From positions 1-25,794 of the forward strand of contig DASQSZ010000463.1 of NCBI GenBank assembly GCA_035642125.1: a DNA stretch of 25,794 bases. The letters run 5' to 3'. This document shows, piece after piece, positions 25,794 through 25,794 of this stretch. Origin of the DNA: CALAED01 sp937891035 (GTDB lineage: Bacteria > Actinomycetota > Actinomycetes > Streptosporangiales > Streptosporangiaceae). Positions within the stretch are counted from its first letter, which is position 1; each line of letters opens with the position of its first letter. The notes below the pieces were generated by a model. That model searched no databases. It was not told where the DNA came from and saw only the letters and a program-made list of their open reading frames with translations. A program made the translations under genes and the position numbers.

Positions 25794-25794
25794 G

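Overview
The window is very GC-rich, nearly gap-free, and full of GTG starts and 4-base gene overlaps. It carries a furA-katG pair and a LacI-controlled sugar operon whose ABC importer has no ATPase of its own. Together these point to a high-GC actinobacterium, probably a filamentous or soil type; the genus cannot be fixed from the sequence alone. No tRNA, rRNA, CRISPR array, transposase or phage gene was seen.

Layout. (1) 2-6903, plus strand: a peptide-importer operon, comprising a lipoprotein binding protein (cut by the left edge), two permeases, a fused double ATPase and a divergent gamma-glutamyltransferase-like hydrolase. All four junctions are 4-base stop/start overlaps. (2) 6932-15374, minus strand: seven close-packed genes that look like a surface glycoconjugate pathway. 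In transcription order they are a class III aminotransferase, an extended SDR epimerase/reductase, a membrane-anchored EEP-fold hydrolase, a GT4 glycosyltransferase, a UbiA prenyltransferase of the decaprenyl-phosphate phosphoribosyltransferase type, a second GT4 and a Wzx-like flippase. (3) 15375-15904: the only long non-coding stretch, AT-richer than the rest, with a candidate promoter, inverted repeats and four tandem 11-base repeats. (4) 15905-18608, plus strand: a FurA-type regulator and catalase-peroxidase KatG, closed by an 18-bp perfect stem followed by four 12-base repeats. (5) 18706-24595, minus strand: an arabinoside-use operon (GH51 arabinofuranosidase, sugar-binding lipoprotein, two permeases, GH1-like glycosidase). 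(6) 24723-25787, plus strand: a divergent LacI-family regulator, separated from the operon by a 127-bp region with overlapping palindromes.

How the parts work together. The arabinoside operon is a complete uptake-and-cleavage route except for the ATPase, which is presumably a shared MsiK-type protein encoded elsewhere. Neither glycosidase has a signal peptide, so oligosaccharides are probably imported and then cut in the cytoplasm. FurA and KatG form the classic peroxide-defence pair. The peptide operon probably imports a peptide or gamma-glutamyl-like compound that the final enzyme cleaves. The seven-gene minus-strand cluster is the most unusual part. It combines a phosphopentose-lipid synthase homologue, a candidate extracytoplasmic phosphatase, a sugar-modifying SDR, an aminotransferase, two glycosyltransferases and a flippase, so it could build an amino-modified, lipid-linked pentose glycan. 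That assignment is an inference.
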